Of a stretch of DNA of 64,000 nucleotides, positions 28,355 through 37,025 are shown piece after piece; position 1 is the first letter of the stretch; every line of letters begins with the position of its first letter. A program made the translations under genes and the position numbers. Origin of the DNA: Paenalcaligenes sp021793095 (GTDB taxonomy: Bacteria > Pseudomonadota > Gammaproteobacteria > Burkholderiales > Burkholderiaceae_B); assembly GCA_027317645.1 (NCBI GenBank), contig DAHVQS010000002.1:1-64000 (forward strand), in the 5' to 3' direction. The notes under the pieces were generated by a model, which worked only from the letters and a program-made list of their open reading frames with translations, did no database searches and was not told where the DNA came from.

Positions 28355-28382
28355 CGGCCGAGCATAATTAAACGCTCGGCCG
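28355..28382 (-). repeat. Intercistronic hairpin between ugpB and ugpA
   Basis: A 9-bp stem CGGCCGAGC (28355-28363) and GCTCGGCCG (28374-28382) with a ten-base A/T loop. No T run follows on the minus strand. Such hairpins after binding-protein genes (as in malE-malF) protect the upstream mRNA and lower downstream expression; that role is inferred here. Confidence 0.65.
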
Positions 28383-28433
28383 CATTGTAGTCCATTTGAA
28401 AAGAAAAAGTACTAATAAATTTTCAGATCAGGA

Positions 28434-29741
28434 CTAGTTGACACTTTTCTCGAAACGTTCAAGGAGCTCGTTACCGCGCTTGACCATTTCCTGAATGCCG
28501 TCTTCAGCACTGATTTTGCCAGCAAAGATATCTTCCATCACGCCATCTTCAACGTCACGGATTTGTGGCAAATACCCCAAACGGATCCCGCGGGAGTGTT
28601 CGGTAGTATCGGCATCCAATTGCATGACTGACACTTCAGTACCGACGTTTTCATCATAAAAACCAGACTCTTTGGTGAGCTCATAGCCGCCAACGGTGAC
28701 TGGTACATAACCGGTTCCTTGGTGCCACTCGGCCGATTGTTCTGGGCTAGAAAGGAATTTAAAGAATTTGGTTACGCCCTTGTAGGTCTCTTCGGGCTTG
28801 TCAGCAAAGACCCATAAGGAAGCGCCACCAATAATAGAGTTTTGAGGGGCGCCTTCGACATCCTCGTAATAAGGCAAGGTAGAGATACCGAAATCAAACT
28901 CGCCGGTTTTGAGGATATTGGCACGGTTACCGCTCGAGCCGGTGAACATCCCGCATTTGCCCGAGGTAAAGAGGGCGTTGGGGGTGTCGCCACGGCCGCC
29001 GTAGGTAAAGGTCCCCTCATTGGACATGTCAGCCAAGAAATTAAGGTGCTTGGCAAAGAGCGGATCATCTAGGCTCAGACGGGCGCTTAGGCCACCGAAA
29101 CCATTGTTTTCGCTGGCGTATGGAATGTTATGCCAAGCCGAAAAGTTTTCCAGCAAAATCCAAGAGGGCCAAGAAGTGGTGTAACCACACTCATAGCCTG
29201 CTTCACGGATTTTTGCGGCTGCTTCGGAAACCTCTTCCCAGGTTTTTGGCGGATTATCGGGATCGAGGCCTGCTTTTTCAAAGGCGTCTTTGTTGTAGTA
29301 TAAAACAGGGGTGGAGCTGTTAAATGGCATGGAAACCAGCTTGCCATCATTGTCTGAGTAATAACCACCGACAGCCCCCAAGAAGATCTCGGGATCAATG
29401 GGGTCATCAACCATTTCTGACATTTCCTGCACTGGCTGTACAGCACCTTTGGCATGCATCATGGTCGCAGTCCCGACCTCGAATACCTGCAGGATGTCAG
29501 GGGCGTTACCCGCGCGAAATGCGGCGATCCCAGCGTTCATGGATTCACCGTAGTTCCCTTTGTAGCTGGGCTTGACCACGTAGTCTGATTGGCTGTTGTT
29601 GAACTCCTCCACCAGCTCATTAACACGATCACCAAGCGCACCTTCCATTGAATGCCAAAATACAATTTCGGTGGCTGCGTGTGCAGCGCCTGCAGAGGCA
29701 AACAAGGCAGCGACGGTGAGACTTAAAACTTTTGCTCGCAT
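28434..29741 (-). CDS. ugpB: sn-glycerol-3-phosphate-binding periplasmic protein
   Basis: A signal peptide MRAKVLSLTVAALFASAGAA... is cleaved near residues 21-22, then ATEIVFWHSMEGALGDRVNE, the UgpB-type ligand-site start. TSWPSWILLENFSAWHNIPYA-type sequence near 190-210 and FTSGKCGMFTGSSG near 265-278 are typical of UgpB. Length is 435 residues. First gene of the ugpBAEC operon; 203 bp separate it from divergent proC. I looked for a Pho box upstream and found no convincing one. Confidence 0.93.
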   Translation of the reverse strand: MRAKVLSLTVAALFASAGAAHAATEIVFWHSMEGALGDRVNELVEEFNNSQSDYVVKPSYKGNYGESMNAGIAAFRAGNAPDILQVFEVGTATMMHAKGAVQPVQEMSEMVDDPIDPEIFLGAVGGYYSDNDGKLVSMPFNSSTPVLYYNKDAFEKAGLDPDNPPKTWEEVSEAAAKIREAGYECGYTTSWPSWILLENFSAWHNIPYASENNGFGGLSARLSLDDPLFAKHLNFLADMSNEGTFTYGGRGDTPNALFTSGKCGMFTGSSGNRANILKTGEFDFGISTLPYYEDVEGAPQNSIIGGASLWVFADKPEETYKGVTKFFKFLSSPEQSAEWHQGTGYVPVTVGGYELTKESGFYDENVGTEVSVMQLDADTTEHSRGIRLGYLPQIRDVEDGVMEDIFAGKISAEDGIQEMVKRGNELLERFEKSVN

Positions 29742-29944
29742 GAGCTACTCTCCTATGTAGTGCAAAGGTTGTCAGTGAAATTAAAAACGTGGATACTTTC
29801 CACTTTTTATGTCTTAAACTATAGGACACTTTCTTTACATCAATGTGAACATACCCCGATTGCGTCCCAAAGGGCAATAATATTTGGGTAAATCTAGCAT
29901 TAACCCGTACAAATTTACTTACACACCTAGTGGAAAATTGATAA

Positions 29945-30805
29945 ATGTCAAACAAATCCAATGCGCCCAATCATACAAATAATGCCCGCTTGGCCTTCAT
30001 AGGCGGTGGAAATATGGCCCAGGCCTTAGGGCTGGGGTTAATTGGTCAGCAGGTGCGGGCATCTGATGTGCTGGTGGTGGATCCCAGCGAGACCGCACGT
30101 GAGCCTTGGCAGACAGCAGGCACCGCAGTGGCCGAGGGCGCAGATGTAGCGTTGAGCAAGTACAATATCTGGGTCTTTGCTGTGAAACCGCAGCAATTAA
30201 AAGAGGTTGTGCTTGCCAGCCGTCCTTTTTTGCGCCCAGATACATTGGTTTTGAGTCTGGCGGCAGGCATCCGTGCAACTGATATCAGCCAGTGGTTGGG
30301 CACCCCAGAGCAACCCTTCCAGCGTGTGGTTCGCTGTATGCCCAACACCCCAGCTTTGGTTCAACAAGGGGTGACGGGAATGCACGCCTTAGCGGGTGTT
30401 TATGAAAACGAAAAAGAAATCGCCAGTCATCTCTTGGCTCAGGTTGGCTCAGTGGTGTGGGTGGCAGATGATACTGCCTTAGATGCCGTGACGGCATTGT
30501 CAGGCAGTGGGCCAGCTTATGTGTTTTTGTTTTTAGAGGCCTTAATCGAGGGCGGGCAATCGTTGGGCTTAGACGCCGAGCAGGCGCGTGCGTTGGCATT
30601 ACAAACCGTTAAAGGAGCGGTGTCATTAGCTGCTCAATCAAATAGCAGCATTGAACAATTGCGTCACAACGTGACTTCCGAGGGAGGAACCACGGCAGCT
30701 GCGTTATCGGTATTCGAGCAAGGGCATTTCAAAGAGCTTGTGGCTCAGGCGATGCAGGCCGCTCAAAAGCGGGCCCAAGCAATGGCTGATGAGTTTTCTC
30801 GTTAA
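29945..30805 (+). CDS. proC: Pyrroline-5-carboxylate reductase
   Basis: Last step of proline synthesis, reducing P5C with NAD(P)H. The Rossmann motif LAFIGGGNMAQALGLGL is near residues 16-32, MPNTPALVQQGVTGM near 131-145 and the C-terminal signature ALSGSGPAYVFLFLEALIEGG near 179-199, with TVKGA and HNVTSEGGTTAAAL later. Length is 286 residues because of a 14-residue Asn-rich N-terminus. The VUT-family gene follows after 20 bp. Confidence 0.96.
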   Translation: MSNKSNAPNHTNNARLAFIGGGNMAQALGLGLIGQQVRASDVLVVDPSETAREPWQTAGTAVAEGADVALSKYNIWVFAVKPQQLKEVVLASRPFLRPDTLVLSLAAGIRATDISQWLGTPEQPFQRVVRCMPNTPALVQQGVTGMHALAGVYENEKEIASHLLAQVGSVVWVADDTALDAVTALSGSGPAYVFLFLEALIEGGQSLGLDAEQARALALQTVKGAVSLAAQSNSSIEQLRHNVTSEGGTTAAALSVFEQGHFKELVAQAMQAAQKRAQAMADEFSR

Positions 30806-30825
30806 CACTGAGGGATACACCGTCG

Positions 30826-31380
30826 ATGACTAAAGGGACTTCTTTGCGTTTCGAGCCGATGGGCTGGCAGCAGTTGATGCTCGCCATCGGGATCATGATA
30901 CTGATTGTGGTGTCTTCTAATGTGTTGGTGCAGTACCCCATTAATAATTGGTTGACGTGGGGGGCAGTGACTTATCCCATTGCTTTTTTGGTGGCGGATG
31001 TACTCAATCGACGCTTTGGACCTGCGGCTGCTCGACGCGTAGCGTATGTGGGTTTTGTGGCTGCTCTAATTATTTCCGCATGGTTGGCATCTCCCCGTAT
31101 TGCATTGGCCTCAGGCACCGCCTTTTTAAGTGCTCAGCTCTGCGATATTTACGTCTTTGATCGTCTGCGTCATCGCAGTTGGTGGCAAGCCCCTTTTGTG
31201 GGGGGAGTTGCTGGCGCCACATTAGACACATTTGTTTTCTTTAGTGTGGCATTTGCTGGGACCACCATGCCATGGCATACATTATTAGTTGGGGATCTCA
31301 TCGTGAAACTCGCCCTCAACACTCTGATGCTGGCGCCCTTTAGAGCACTGATGTGGAATCTCGCTCGCCCTGGGGATTAG
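30826..31380 (+). CDS. VUT-family (DUF165) queuosine precursor transporter
   Basis: An inner-membrane protein of 184 residues with about five to six hydrophobic segments. TYPIAFLVADVLNRRFGPAAARRVAYVGF near 48-76 is the family signature; the same family includes E. coli YhhQ, a preQ0/preQ1 importer. GVAGATLDTFVFFSVAF and a conserved Asp-rich loop follow. Substrate is inferred from the family. It is probably cotranscribed with proC and ends at a good terminator. Confidence 0.85.
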   Translation: MTKGTSLRFEPMGWQQLMLAIGIMILIVVSSNVLVQYPINNWLTWGAVTYPIAFLVADVLNRRFGPAAARRVAYVGFVAALIISAWLASPRIALASGTAFLSAQLCDIYVFDRLRHRSWWQAPFVGGVAGATLDTFVFFSVAFAGTTMPWHTLLVGDLIVKLALNTLMLAPFRALMWNLARPGD

Positions 31381-31397
31381 TGATGGTTTTGCAGTTT

Positions 31398-31426
31398 AGC
31401 CGCCTCCTGTGCGGCTGTTTTGTTTT
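31398..31426 (+). terminator. Rho-independent terminator after VUT gene
   Basis: Stem AGCCGC (31398-31403) and GCGGCT (31411-31416), seven-base loop, then GTTTTGTTTT. A textbook intrinsic terminator separating proC-VUT from the liv operon. Confidence 0.9.
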
Positions 31427-31460
31427 AAGAAAATCACCTAGGATCATCACTGAGTGACAA

Positions 31461-31529
31461 ATGTACGCAATTAGGCACAGAATGCTATTCTTATTGGGAT
31501 GCGCTTTACTCAATAAACACACAAAATAA
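31461..31529 (+). CDS. Possible leucine-rich leader peptide before livH
   Basis: An ATG-initiated frame of 22 codons ends 10 bp before livH. Five of its codons are leucine (CTA, TTA, TTG, TTA, CTC), clustered at residues 9-17. GAG at the Shine-Dalgarno position is weak, and I see no terminator hairpin between it and livH. It could be a regulatory leader for a branched-chain amino acid transporter, or chance. Confidence 0.2.
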   Translation: MYAIRHRMLFLLGCALLNKHTK

Positions 31530-31539
31530 AAGGCTAAAA

Positions 31540-32466
31540 ATGGCAGAGTTTCTTCCACAGCTCTTTCAGCAGCTGTTTAATGGCATTTCTTTAGGTGCCA
31601 TTTATGCCCTAATTGCCATTGGCTACACCATGGTTTATGGCATTATCGGCATGATTAACTTCGCCCATGGCGAGGTTTATATGGTTGGCGCTTATGCTGG
31701 GTTAGTGACTTTGGCAGCGATAGGGACCCAATCTGGGGTGCCTATTCCCATCATCATTGCACTGATGCTGCTCGTTGCTGTAGCGGTCACCGCTGCCTAT
31801 GGCTTTGCCATTGAAAAAATTGCCTATGCACCGTTGCGGGGCAGCCCGCGTTTAGTCCCTTTGATTTCTGCCATCGGGATGTCGATATTCTTACAAAACT
31901 GGGTGGCCTTAGGCCAAGGTGCCCGCGATATGGCGGTGCCTGCTTTGATTACTGGCTCATTACGTATCCCCATTGGCGACATGTTTCAATTTAGCGCGGC
32001 GTATTCGCGTATTTTGATCATTGGGGTGACTGTGGTCCTCATGATTGCTTTGAGCCTGTATATCAAGTTTTCCCGTATGGGGCGGGCGTCTAGAGCCAGC
32101 TCGCAAGATTTAGGCATGGCCAACATGCTGGGCATTGATACCAATAGAGTGATTTCTTTTACTTTTGTAATCGGGGCCATGCTGGCTGCTGTAGGCGGTG
32201 TATTGATTGCCCTAGCCATTGGTAAGCTCAACCCTTTTATCGGTTTCATTGCTGGCATCAAGGCATTTACAGCTGCTGTGCTTGGTGGTATTGGCAGTAT
32301 TCCCGGCGCCATGTTAGGTGGGGTCGTGCTTGGCCTTGCCGAGACTTTTGCAGCGGCTTATATCTCTTCTCAATATAAAGATATTGTTGCTTTCTTGCTT
32401 TTAGTTCTGATCCTGCTTTTCCGTCCCACCGGACTATTAGGTAAGCCAGAGGTGGAAAAAGTATGA
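31540..32466 (+). CDS. livH: Branched-chain amino acid ABC importer, permease LivH
   Basis: HAAT-family inner-membrane permease, about eight membrane segments. It starts MAEFLPQLFQQLFNGISLGA, with AIGYTMVYGIIGMINFAHGE near residues 26-45, SRASSQDLGMANMLGID near 185-201 (EAA-like coupling loop) and AVLGGIGSIPGAMLGG near 246-261. Length is 308 residues. It overlaps livM by 4 bp. The binding protein gene is not in this operon; a liv-type binding protein is encoded at 47,769-48,893. Confidence 0.94.
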   Translation: MAEFLPQLFQQLFNGISLGAIYALIAIGYTMVYGIIGMINFAHGEVYMVGAYAGLVTLAAIGTQSGVPIPIIIALMLLVAVAVTAAYGFAIEKIAYAPLRGSPRLVPLISAIGMSIFLQNWVALGQGARDMAVPALITGSLRIPIGDMFQFSAAYSRILIIGVTVVLMIALSLYIKFSRMGRASRASSQDLGMANMLGIDTNRVISFTFVIGAMLAAVGGVLIALAIGKLNPFIGFIAGIKAFTAAVLGGIGSIPGAMLGGVVLGLAETFAAAYISSQYKDIVAFLLLVLILLFRPTGLLGKPEVEKV

Positions 32467-33686
32467 GTACCAATCGCTTCTTTCATGCCTTGTTTGCGGC
32501 GGTCGTGGCAGGGGTGATCATTGCACCGATCTTTGGCTTTCAAATTATTCGAGCCGGCGCCACTATCCATCTAGAGACACGATGGGATTATATTTGGGGC
32601 GGTATGCTGGCTGTTTTTACTGTTCAGCTGTTACGGCCTTATTTATTAAAACCATTACAAACCCGCCTTAAGCCGTTTGAATTACCCAGCATGGCGCCCC
32701 GACTGCGCAATGTTTTGATTTTGCTGTTGGTGTTAGTGGCTATGATTTGGCCATTTTTTGCAGGCCGGGCACAAGTCGACATTGCCACTCTGGTACTTAT
32801 TTATGTGATGCTCGCTTTGGGGCTCAATATTGTGGTGGGGTTTGCAGGCTTGCTCGATTTAGGTTTTGTGGGCTTTTATGCTGTTGGCGCCTACACCTAT
32901 GCCTTGCTTTACCATTGGGCTGATTGGGGGTTTTGGGCTTCATTGCCCGCTGCGGGAGCCATGGCGGCACTGTTTGGTTATTTACTTGGTTTTCCGGTAT
33001 TGCGCTTACGCGGTGATTATCTGGCTATTGTCACCTTGGGTTTTGGGGAAATTATTCGACTCCTGCTGATCAACCTTTATCCCGTGACAGGGGGGCCGGA
33101 TGGCATTGCTGGAATTCCTAAGCCTACTTTTTTTGGGTTTCCTATGACCCGCCGTGCGCCCGAGGGGCAAACCACATTTCATGAATTATTAGGCTGGAAG
33201 TTTAATAACTTTGACGTCATTGTTTATTTGTATATTTTGGCGTTAATTTTGGCACTGATCACTTTGTTTGTATCCAATCGCCTCATTCGTATGCCTATCG
33301 GTCGGGCTTGGGAGGCCCTGCGCGAGGATGAAATCGCCTGCCGCTCTTTGGGTCTTAACCCTACGGGCATTAAACTTTCTGCTTTTACTATTGGGGCGAT
33401 GTTTGCTGGTTTTGGCGGGGCCTTTTTTGCTGCTCGACAGGGCCTGGTCAATCCAGAGTCTTTTACTTTTATTGAATCTGCCCTCATCTTGGCAGTGGTG
33501 GTACTGGGAGGGATGGGCTCTCAGGTAGGGGTTATCCTTGCTGCTGTGGTGTTAACAGTGATGCCCGAGGTCGCCCGTCAGTTTGCAGAGTACAGGATGC
33601 TGATTTTTGGGCTGGTCATGGTATTAATGATGGTATGGCGTCCCCAAGGATTGCTCCCTGCCAAACGTCCACAGGTGGAGCTCTAG
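32463..33686 (+). CDS. livM: Branched-chain amino acid ABC importer, permease LivM
   Basis: Second HAAT permease, 407 residues, with an N-terminal extension of about 110 residues containing two or three extra hydrophobic segments as in E. coli LivM. LGLNIVVGFAGLLDLGFVGFYAVGAY-type sequence lies near 119-144, ALREDEIACRSLGLNPTGIKL near 282-302 is the coupling loop and VVLGGMGSQVGVILAAV near 345-361 closes the core. Start overlaps the livH stop (ATGA). Confidence 0.94.
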   Translation: MSTNRFFHALFAAVVAGVIIAPIFGFQIIRAGATIHLETRWDYIWGGMLAVFTVQLLRPYLLKPLQTRLKPFELPSMAPRLRNVLILLLVLVAMIWPFFAGRAQVDIATLVLIYVMLALGLNIVVGFAGLLDLGFVGFYAVGAYTYALLYHWADWGFWASLPAAGAMAALFGYLLGFPVLRLRGDYLAIVTLGFGEIIRLLLINLYPVTGGPDGIAGIPKPTFFGFPMTRRAPEGQTTFHELLGWKFNNFDVIVYLYILALILALITLFVSNRLIRMPIGRAWEALREDEIACRSLGLNPTGIKLSAFTIGAMFAGFGGAFFAARQGLVNPESFTFIESALILAVVVLGGMGSQVGVILAAVVLTVMPEVARQFAEYRMLIFGLVMVLMMVWRPQGLLPAKRPQVEL

Positions 33687-33687
33687 C

Positions 33688-34545
33688 ATGAATTTAAACG
33701 CAGATCTCAGAAAACAGCTTTCCGATGCGGCAAAAAAGAACCCCCATGTACAGCAGCCCGACGAGCATGCCGCAACAAATCAACAGCCCATTTTGCGTGT
33801 GCGCAAATTGTGCATGCGTTTTGGGGGATTGCTGGCGGTGGATAATGTTGAGTTTGATCTATTGCCGCAACAGGTATTTGGCATCATTGGTCCTAATGGT
33901 GCGGGTAAAACGACGGTATTTAACTGCATCAGTGGTTTTTATCGGGCAACCCAAGGCGAAATATACTTACAAGATAAACCTCTGCATGGCTTAGCCAGCC
34001 ATCGCATTGCTCAATTAGGGGTGGTGCGTACTTTTCAAAATGTGCGTCTGTTCAAACAGCTGACTGTGTTGGAAAACTTACTGGTCGCGCAACACCAACG
34101 CATTAATACGAGCTTGGTTTCAGGGCTGCTTAAAAGCGCTAGCTATAGACGCTCCGAAGAGCAAGCACTTGAACGTGCAGTGCAGTGGCTAGACTATATG
34201 GAATTGCGTCCTTATGCGAATCGCGAGGCGGGCAATCTAGCTTATGGCCACCAGCGCCGTCTCGAGATTGCCCGTTGCATGATCACACAACCACGAGTGT
34301 TGATGCTCGACGAGCCGGCGGCAGGTCTTAACCCGCGCGAAAAGGTTGCACTCAAAGAGTTGATTTACAAATTAAGCCAAGAAATGGGCGTCACCGTGCT
34401 GCTCATTGAGCACGATATGGGGTTGGTGATGGGCATTAGCGATGAAATTTTAGTGATGGAATATGGTAAGCCCATCGCCCAAGGCTTACCCGAAGAGATC
34501 CAACAAGACCCACGCGTTATCAAGGCGTATCTGGGCGAGGAATAA
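33688..34545 (+). CDS. livG: Branched-chain amino acid ABC importer, ATPase LivG
   Basis: Walker A is IIGPNGAGKTTVFNCISGFY near residues 69-88, the signature region LAYGHQRRLEIARCM near 184-198 and Walker B VLMLDEPAAGLNPREK near 204-219, then the H-loop LLIEHDMGLVMGI. The 285-residue length includes about 30 polar residues before the ATPase domain. livM ends 1 bp upstream, and livF begins 1 bp downstream. Confidence 0.94.
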   Translation: MNLNADLRKQLSDAAKKNPHVQQPDEHAATNQQPILRVRKLCMRFGGLLAVDNVEFDLLPQQVFGIIGPNGAGKTTVFNCISGFYRATQGEIYLQDKPLHGLASHRIAQLGVVRTFQNVRLFKQLTVLENLLVAQHQRINTSLVSGLLKSASYRRSEEQALERAVQWLDYMELRPYANREAGNLAYGHQRRLEIARCMITQPRVLMLDEPAAGLNPREKVALKELIYKLSQEMGVTVLLIEHDMGLVMGISDEILVMEYGKPIAQGLPEEIQQDPRVIKAYLGEE

Positions 34546-34546
34546 T

Positions 34547-35263
34547 ATGCTGCAATTACAAGATGTCAGTACTTTTTATGGTGCCATTCAAGCCCTAGAT
34601 GAGGTATCGCTTAACGTTAACCAGGGTGAGATTGTCACGTTGATCGGTGCTAATGGCGCAGGAAAAACCACGATGTTGATGACCATTTGTGGCTCTCCTC
34701 GAGCGCGCACTGGTAGCATTACCTTTGAGGGGCAAGATATCACGATGATGCCCACGCATAATATTATGCGTGCTGGGATTGCTATTTCTCCAGAAGGACG
34801 GCGCGTTTTTCCTGACCTCACGGTATCCGAAAATTTAAAAATGGGCGGCTTTTTCCTGAGTAAAGGCGAATTAGCTGATTCTGAAGCTCATGTGTATGAG
34901 CTCTTTCCCCGCCTTAAAGAGCGCATTCATCAAAGAGCCGGCACCATGTCTGGTGGGGAGCAACAAATGCTCGCGATCGGGCGCGCTTTGATGACGCGGC
35001 CCCGTTTATTGTTGCTGGACGAGCCCACATTAGGCTTGGCCCCTCTGATTATTGCCCAGATTTTTGAAATTATAGAAACTATTCGCACAGAGGGCATTAC
35101 CGTATTTTTAGTAGAGCAAAATGCACATAAGGCATTACAAGTGGCTGATAGGGGCTATGTGTTAGAAAATGGCCGGGTAGTACTCCAGGGGCCCGGTAAA
35201 GAGCTTTTGGAAAATGATGATGTGCAAAATGCTTATTTGGGCGGCACCATCGGTGATGCTTAA
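34547..35263 (+). CDS. livF: Branched-chain amino acid ABC importer, ATPase LivF
   Basis: Walker A LIGANGAGKTTMLMTICGSP near residues 31-50, signature MSGGEQQMLAIGRALMTRP near 136-154 and Walker B LLLLDEPTLGLAP near 156-168. Starting at 34547 gives MLQLQDVSTFYGAIQAL and 238 residues, the usual length. The frame opens further upstream inside livG but without family sequence. Followed by a hydroxyacid dehydrogenase gene after 18 bp. Confidence 0.95.
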   Translation: MLQLQDVSTFYGAIQALDEVSLNVNQGEIVTLIGANGAGKTTMLMTICGSPRARTGSITFEGQDITMMPTHNIMRAGIAISPEGRRVFPDLTVSENLKMGGFFLSKGELADSEAHVYELFPRLKERIHQRAGTMSGGEQQMLAIGRALMTRPRLLLLDEPTLGLAPLIIAQIFEIIETIRTEGITVFLVEQNAHKALQVADRGYVLENGRVVLQGPGKELLENDDVQNAYLGGTIGDA

Positions 35264-35281
35264 TTAATGGAGGGCAGTCCA

Positions 35282-36238
35282 ATGAAAATAGTATTCTTAG
35301 ATGCAAATACGTTGGCACCGGAGCTCGAATGGCCTGCATTTGAATTTGCTCATGAGTATGTTGCTTATCCCAATACATTACCCGCTCAAGTGGCTGAGCG
35401 CATTGCTGATGCTGAAATCGTCATCTGTAATAAAGTCCCCATCTCAGCGGCCGATATTGCTACTGCAAAAAAACTAAAACATATAGCTATTCCAGCCACA
35501 GGCTATAACCACATAGACATAGCGGCCTGCACGGCTGCAGATATCACCGTGAGCCATGTGCGCGATTATGCCCAAGATGCCGTCCCAGAACATTGTGTGG
35601 CCTTGTTATTTGCGCTCAGTCGCAGCCTGATTCCTTATCATCAATCCGTGGCTGCAGGGCGCTGGCAAGAGGTAGGGTTATTCAGTTATTTTGATTATCC
35701 CATCATGCAAATCCAAGGCGCTACATTAGGTATTATTGGTGCGGGGACTTTGGGACGCGCTTTTGCCCAACGTGCTGAGGCATTAGGGATGCAGGTGTTA
35801 TATGCAGAGCACCAAGGGGCCGCCCAAGTACGCCCTGGCTATACTGCGTTTGAGCAGGTACTGGCCACCGCAGATGTGATTAGCCTGCATTGCCCTCTTA
35901 ATGAAGATACTGCGCATATACTTAATGCCGATACTTTTGCTTTGATGGCAAAAAAACCCCTAATCATTAATTCTTCACGGGGCGGTCTGATCGATCCAGA
36001 GGCTCTGGTAAAGGCTCTAGACCTAGGGCAAATCAGTGGCGCAGCCATTGATGTGGTCGAAGAAGAGCCTCCCGCTGCCGATCATCCTTATATGCATTTG
36101 ATGGATAGACCCAACTTTATTTTAACCCCTCATGTTGCCTGGGCCAGTCAACCTGCCATGCGTCAATTAGAAAAACAGGCCATTGAAAATATTCATGCTT
36201 TTGTCGCAGGCCGTCCAATCAATTTGGTACAAGACTGA
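35282..36238 (+). CDS. D-2-hydroxyacid dehydrogenase (glycerate/hydroxypyruvate type)
   Basis: NAD(P)-dependent reductase of 2-oxo acids. The Rossmann motif LGIIGAGTLGRAFAQRAEALG is near residues 144-164. The catalytic triad is visible: Arg in INSSRGGLIDPEALV near 230-244, Glu in DVVEEEPPAADHP near 260-272 and His in LTPHVAWAS near 286-294. The HVAWAS form resembles hydroxypyruvate reductase/glycerate dehydrogenase (HprA). The start at 35282 has GGAGGG eight bases upstream; ATG 35267 would place that motif inside the gene. 318 residues. Downstream of livF, probably the same operon. Confidence 0.85.
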   Translation: MKIVFLDANTLAPELEWPAFEFAHEYVAYPNTLPAQVAERIADAEIVICNKVPISAADIATAKKLKHIAIPATGYNHIDIAACTAADITVSHVRDYAQDAVPEHCVALLFALSRSLIPYHQSVAAGRWQEVGLFSYFDYPIMQIQGATLGIIGAGTLGRAFAQRAEALGMQVLYAEHQGAAQVRPGYTAFEQVLATADVISLHCPLNEDTAHILNADTFALMAKKPLIINSSRGGLIDPEALVKALDLGQISGAAIDVVEEEPPAADHPYMHLMDRPNFILTPHVAWASQPAMRQLEKQAIENIHAFVAGRPINLVQD

Positions 36239-36255
36239 GTTGGCAGACAAAGAGG

Positions 36256-37020
36256 GTGAGCAACTTGTTTGATCTCGCAGGTAAAAGGGCGCTGATTACT
36301 GGCTCAGCCCAAGGACTGGGCTGGGCCATCGCCCAAGGGATGGCGCAGCATGGCGCCCATGTCATCTTAAATGGGCGTGACAACGCGCGTTTGCAATCAC
36401 GTGTTGAACAATTGCGCGCAGGCGGATGTGTGGCTGATGCATTTTGCCAGGACATCGCCGCGGCTGATTGTGGCGCGCATTTTGACAAACTATGCGCACA
36501 AACCGGAGTGCCCCACATATTGGTGAATTGTGTCGGCGTGCGTTTACGTCAGCCCTTGTCAGATAGTAGCGATACCCAAATAGAGTCATTGATTCACACT
36601 AATTTAACTGCCCTGATATTGTTATCACGTCGCGCAGCAGTGGCGATGCAGCAGCAAGGGCAGGGTGGTCGCATCATTAACCTTTCATCTATTGCTGGCC
36701 GTTTAGCACGTGTAGAGGACACTATTTATCCTATCGCCAAACAAGGGGTAGAGGCATTGGTGCGCGCACTGGCTGTAGAATTCGGTCCAGCGGGTATCAC
36801 CAGCAATGGCATAGCTCCCGGCACTTTTGCCACCGAATCTAACGAACAGCTGGCACGAGACCCAGTCAAAGGACCCCAGGTAGTGGGTCGAAACCCTTTA
36901 CAACGATGGGCCGAACCCCACGAAATCGCAGGTGCTGCTATATTTTTAGCCTCGGATTCGGCTTCTTATGTCAATGGTCATATACTGGTTGTAGATGGTG
37001 GGTTTTCAATTGCTTTTTAA
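36256..37020 (+). CDS. Short-chain dehydrogenase/reductase (gluconate 5-dehydrogenase-like)
   Basis: Classical SDR of 254 residues. The cofactor motif TGSAQGLGWAIAQGMA is near residues 15-30, NCVG near 90-93, the catalytic Ser in INLSSIAGRLA near 138-148 and the YxxxK pair in YPIAKQG near 155-161. The C-terminal SDSASYVNGHILVVDGGFS is typical. It starts with GTG at 36256 after AGAGGG. The overall pattern is near gluconate 5-dehydrogenases; substrate is not fixed by sequence. 17 bp after the hydroxyacid dehydrogenase and 5 bp before epd. Confidence 0.82.
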   Translation: MSNLFDLAGKRALITGSAQGLGWAIAQGMAQHGAHVILNGRDNARLQSRVEQLRAGGCVADAFCQDIAAADCGAHFDKLCAQTGVPHILVNCVGVRLRQPLSDSSDTQIESLIHTNLTALILLSRRAAVAMQQQGQGGRIINLSSIAGRLARVEDTIYPIAKQGVEALVRALAVEFGPAGITSNGIAPGTFATESNEQLARDPVKGPQVVGRNPLQRWAEPHEIAGAAIFLASDSASYVNGHILVVDGGFSIAF

Positions 37021-37025
37021 AATAT

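Noticed and set aside
29742..29944. Pho box upstream of ugpB
   Set aside because: ugp operons are often PhoB-controlled, but no pair of CTGTCAT-like repeats with 11-bp spacing was visible on the relevant strand.
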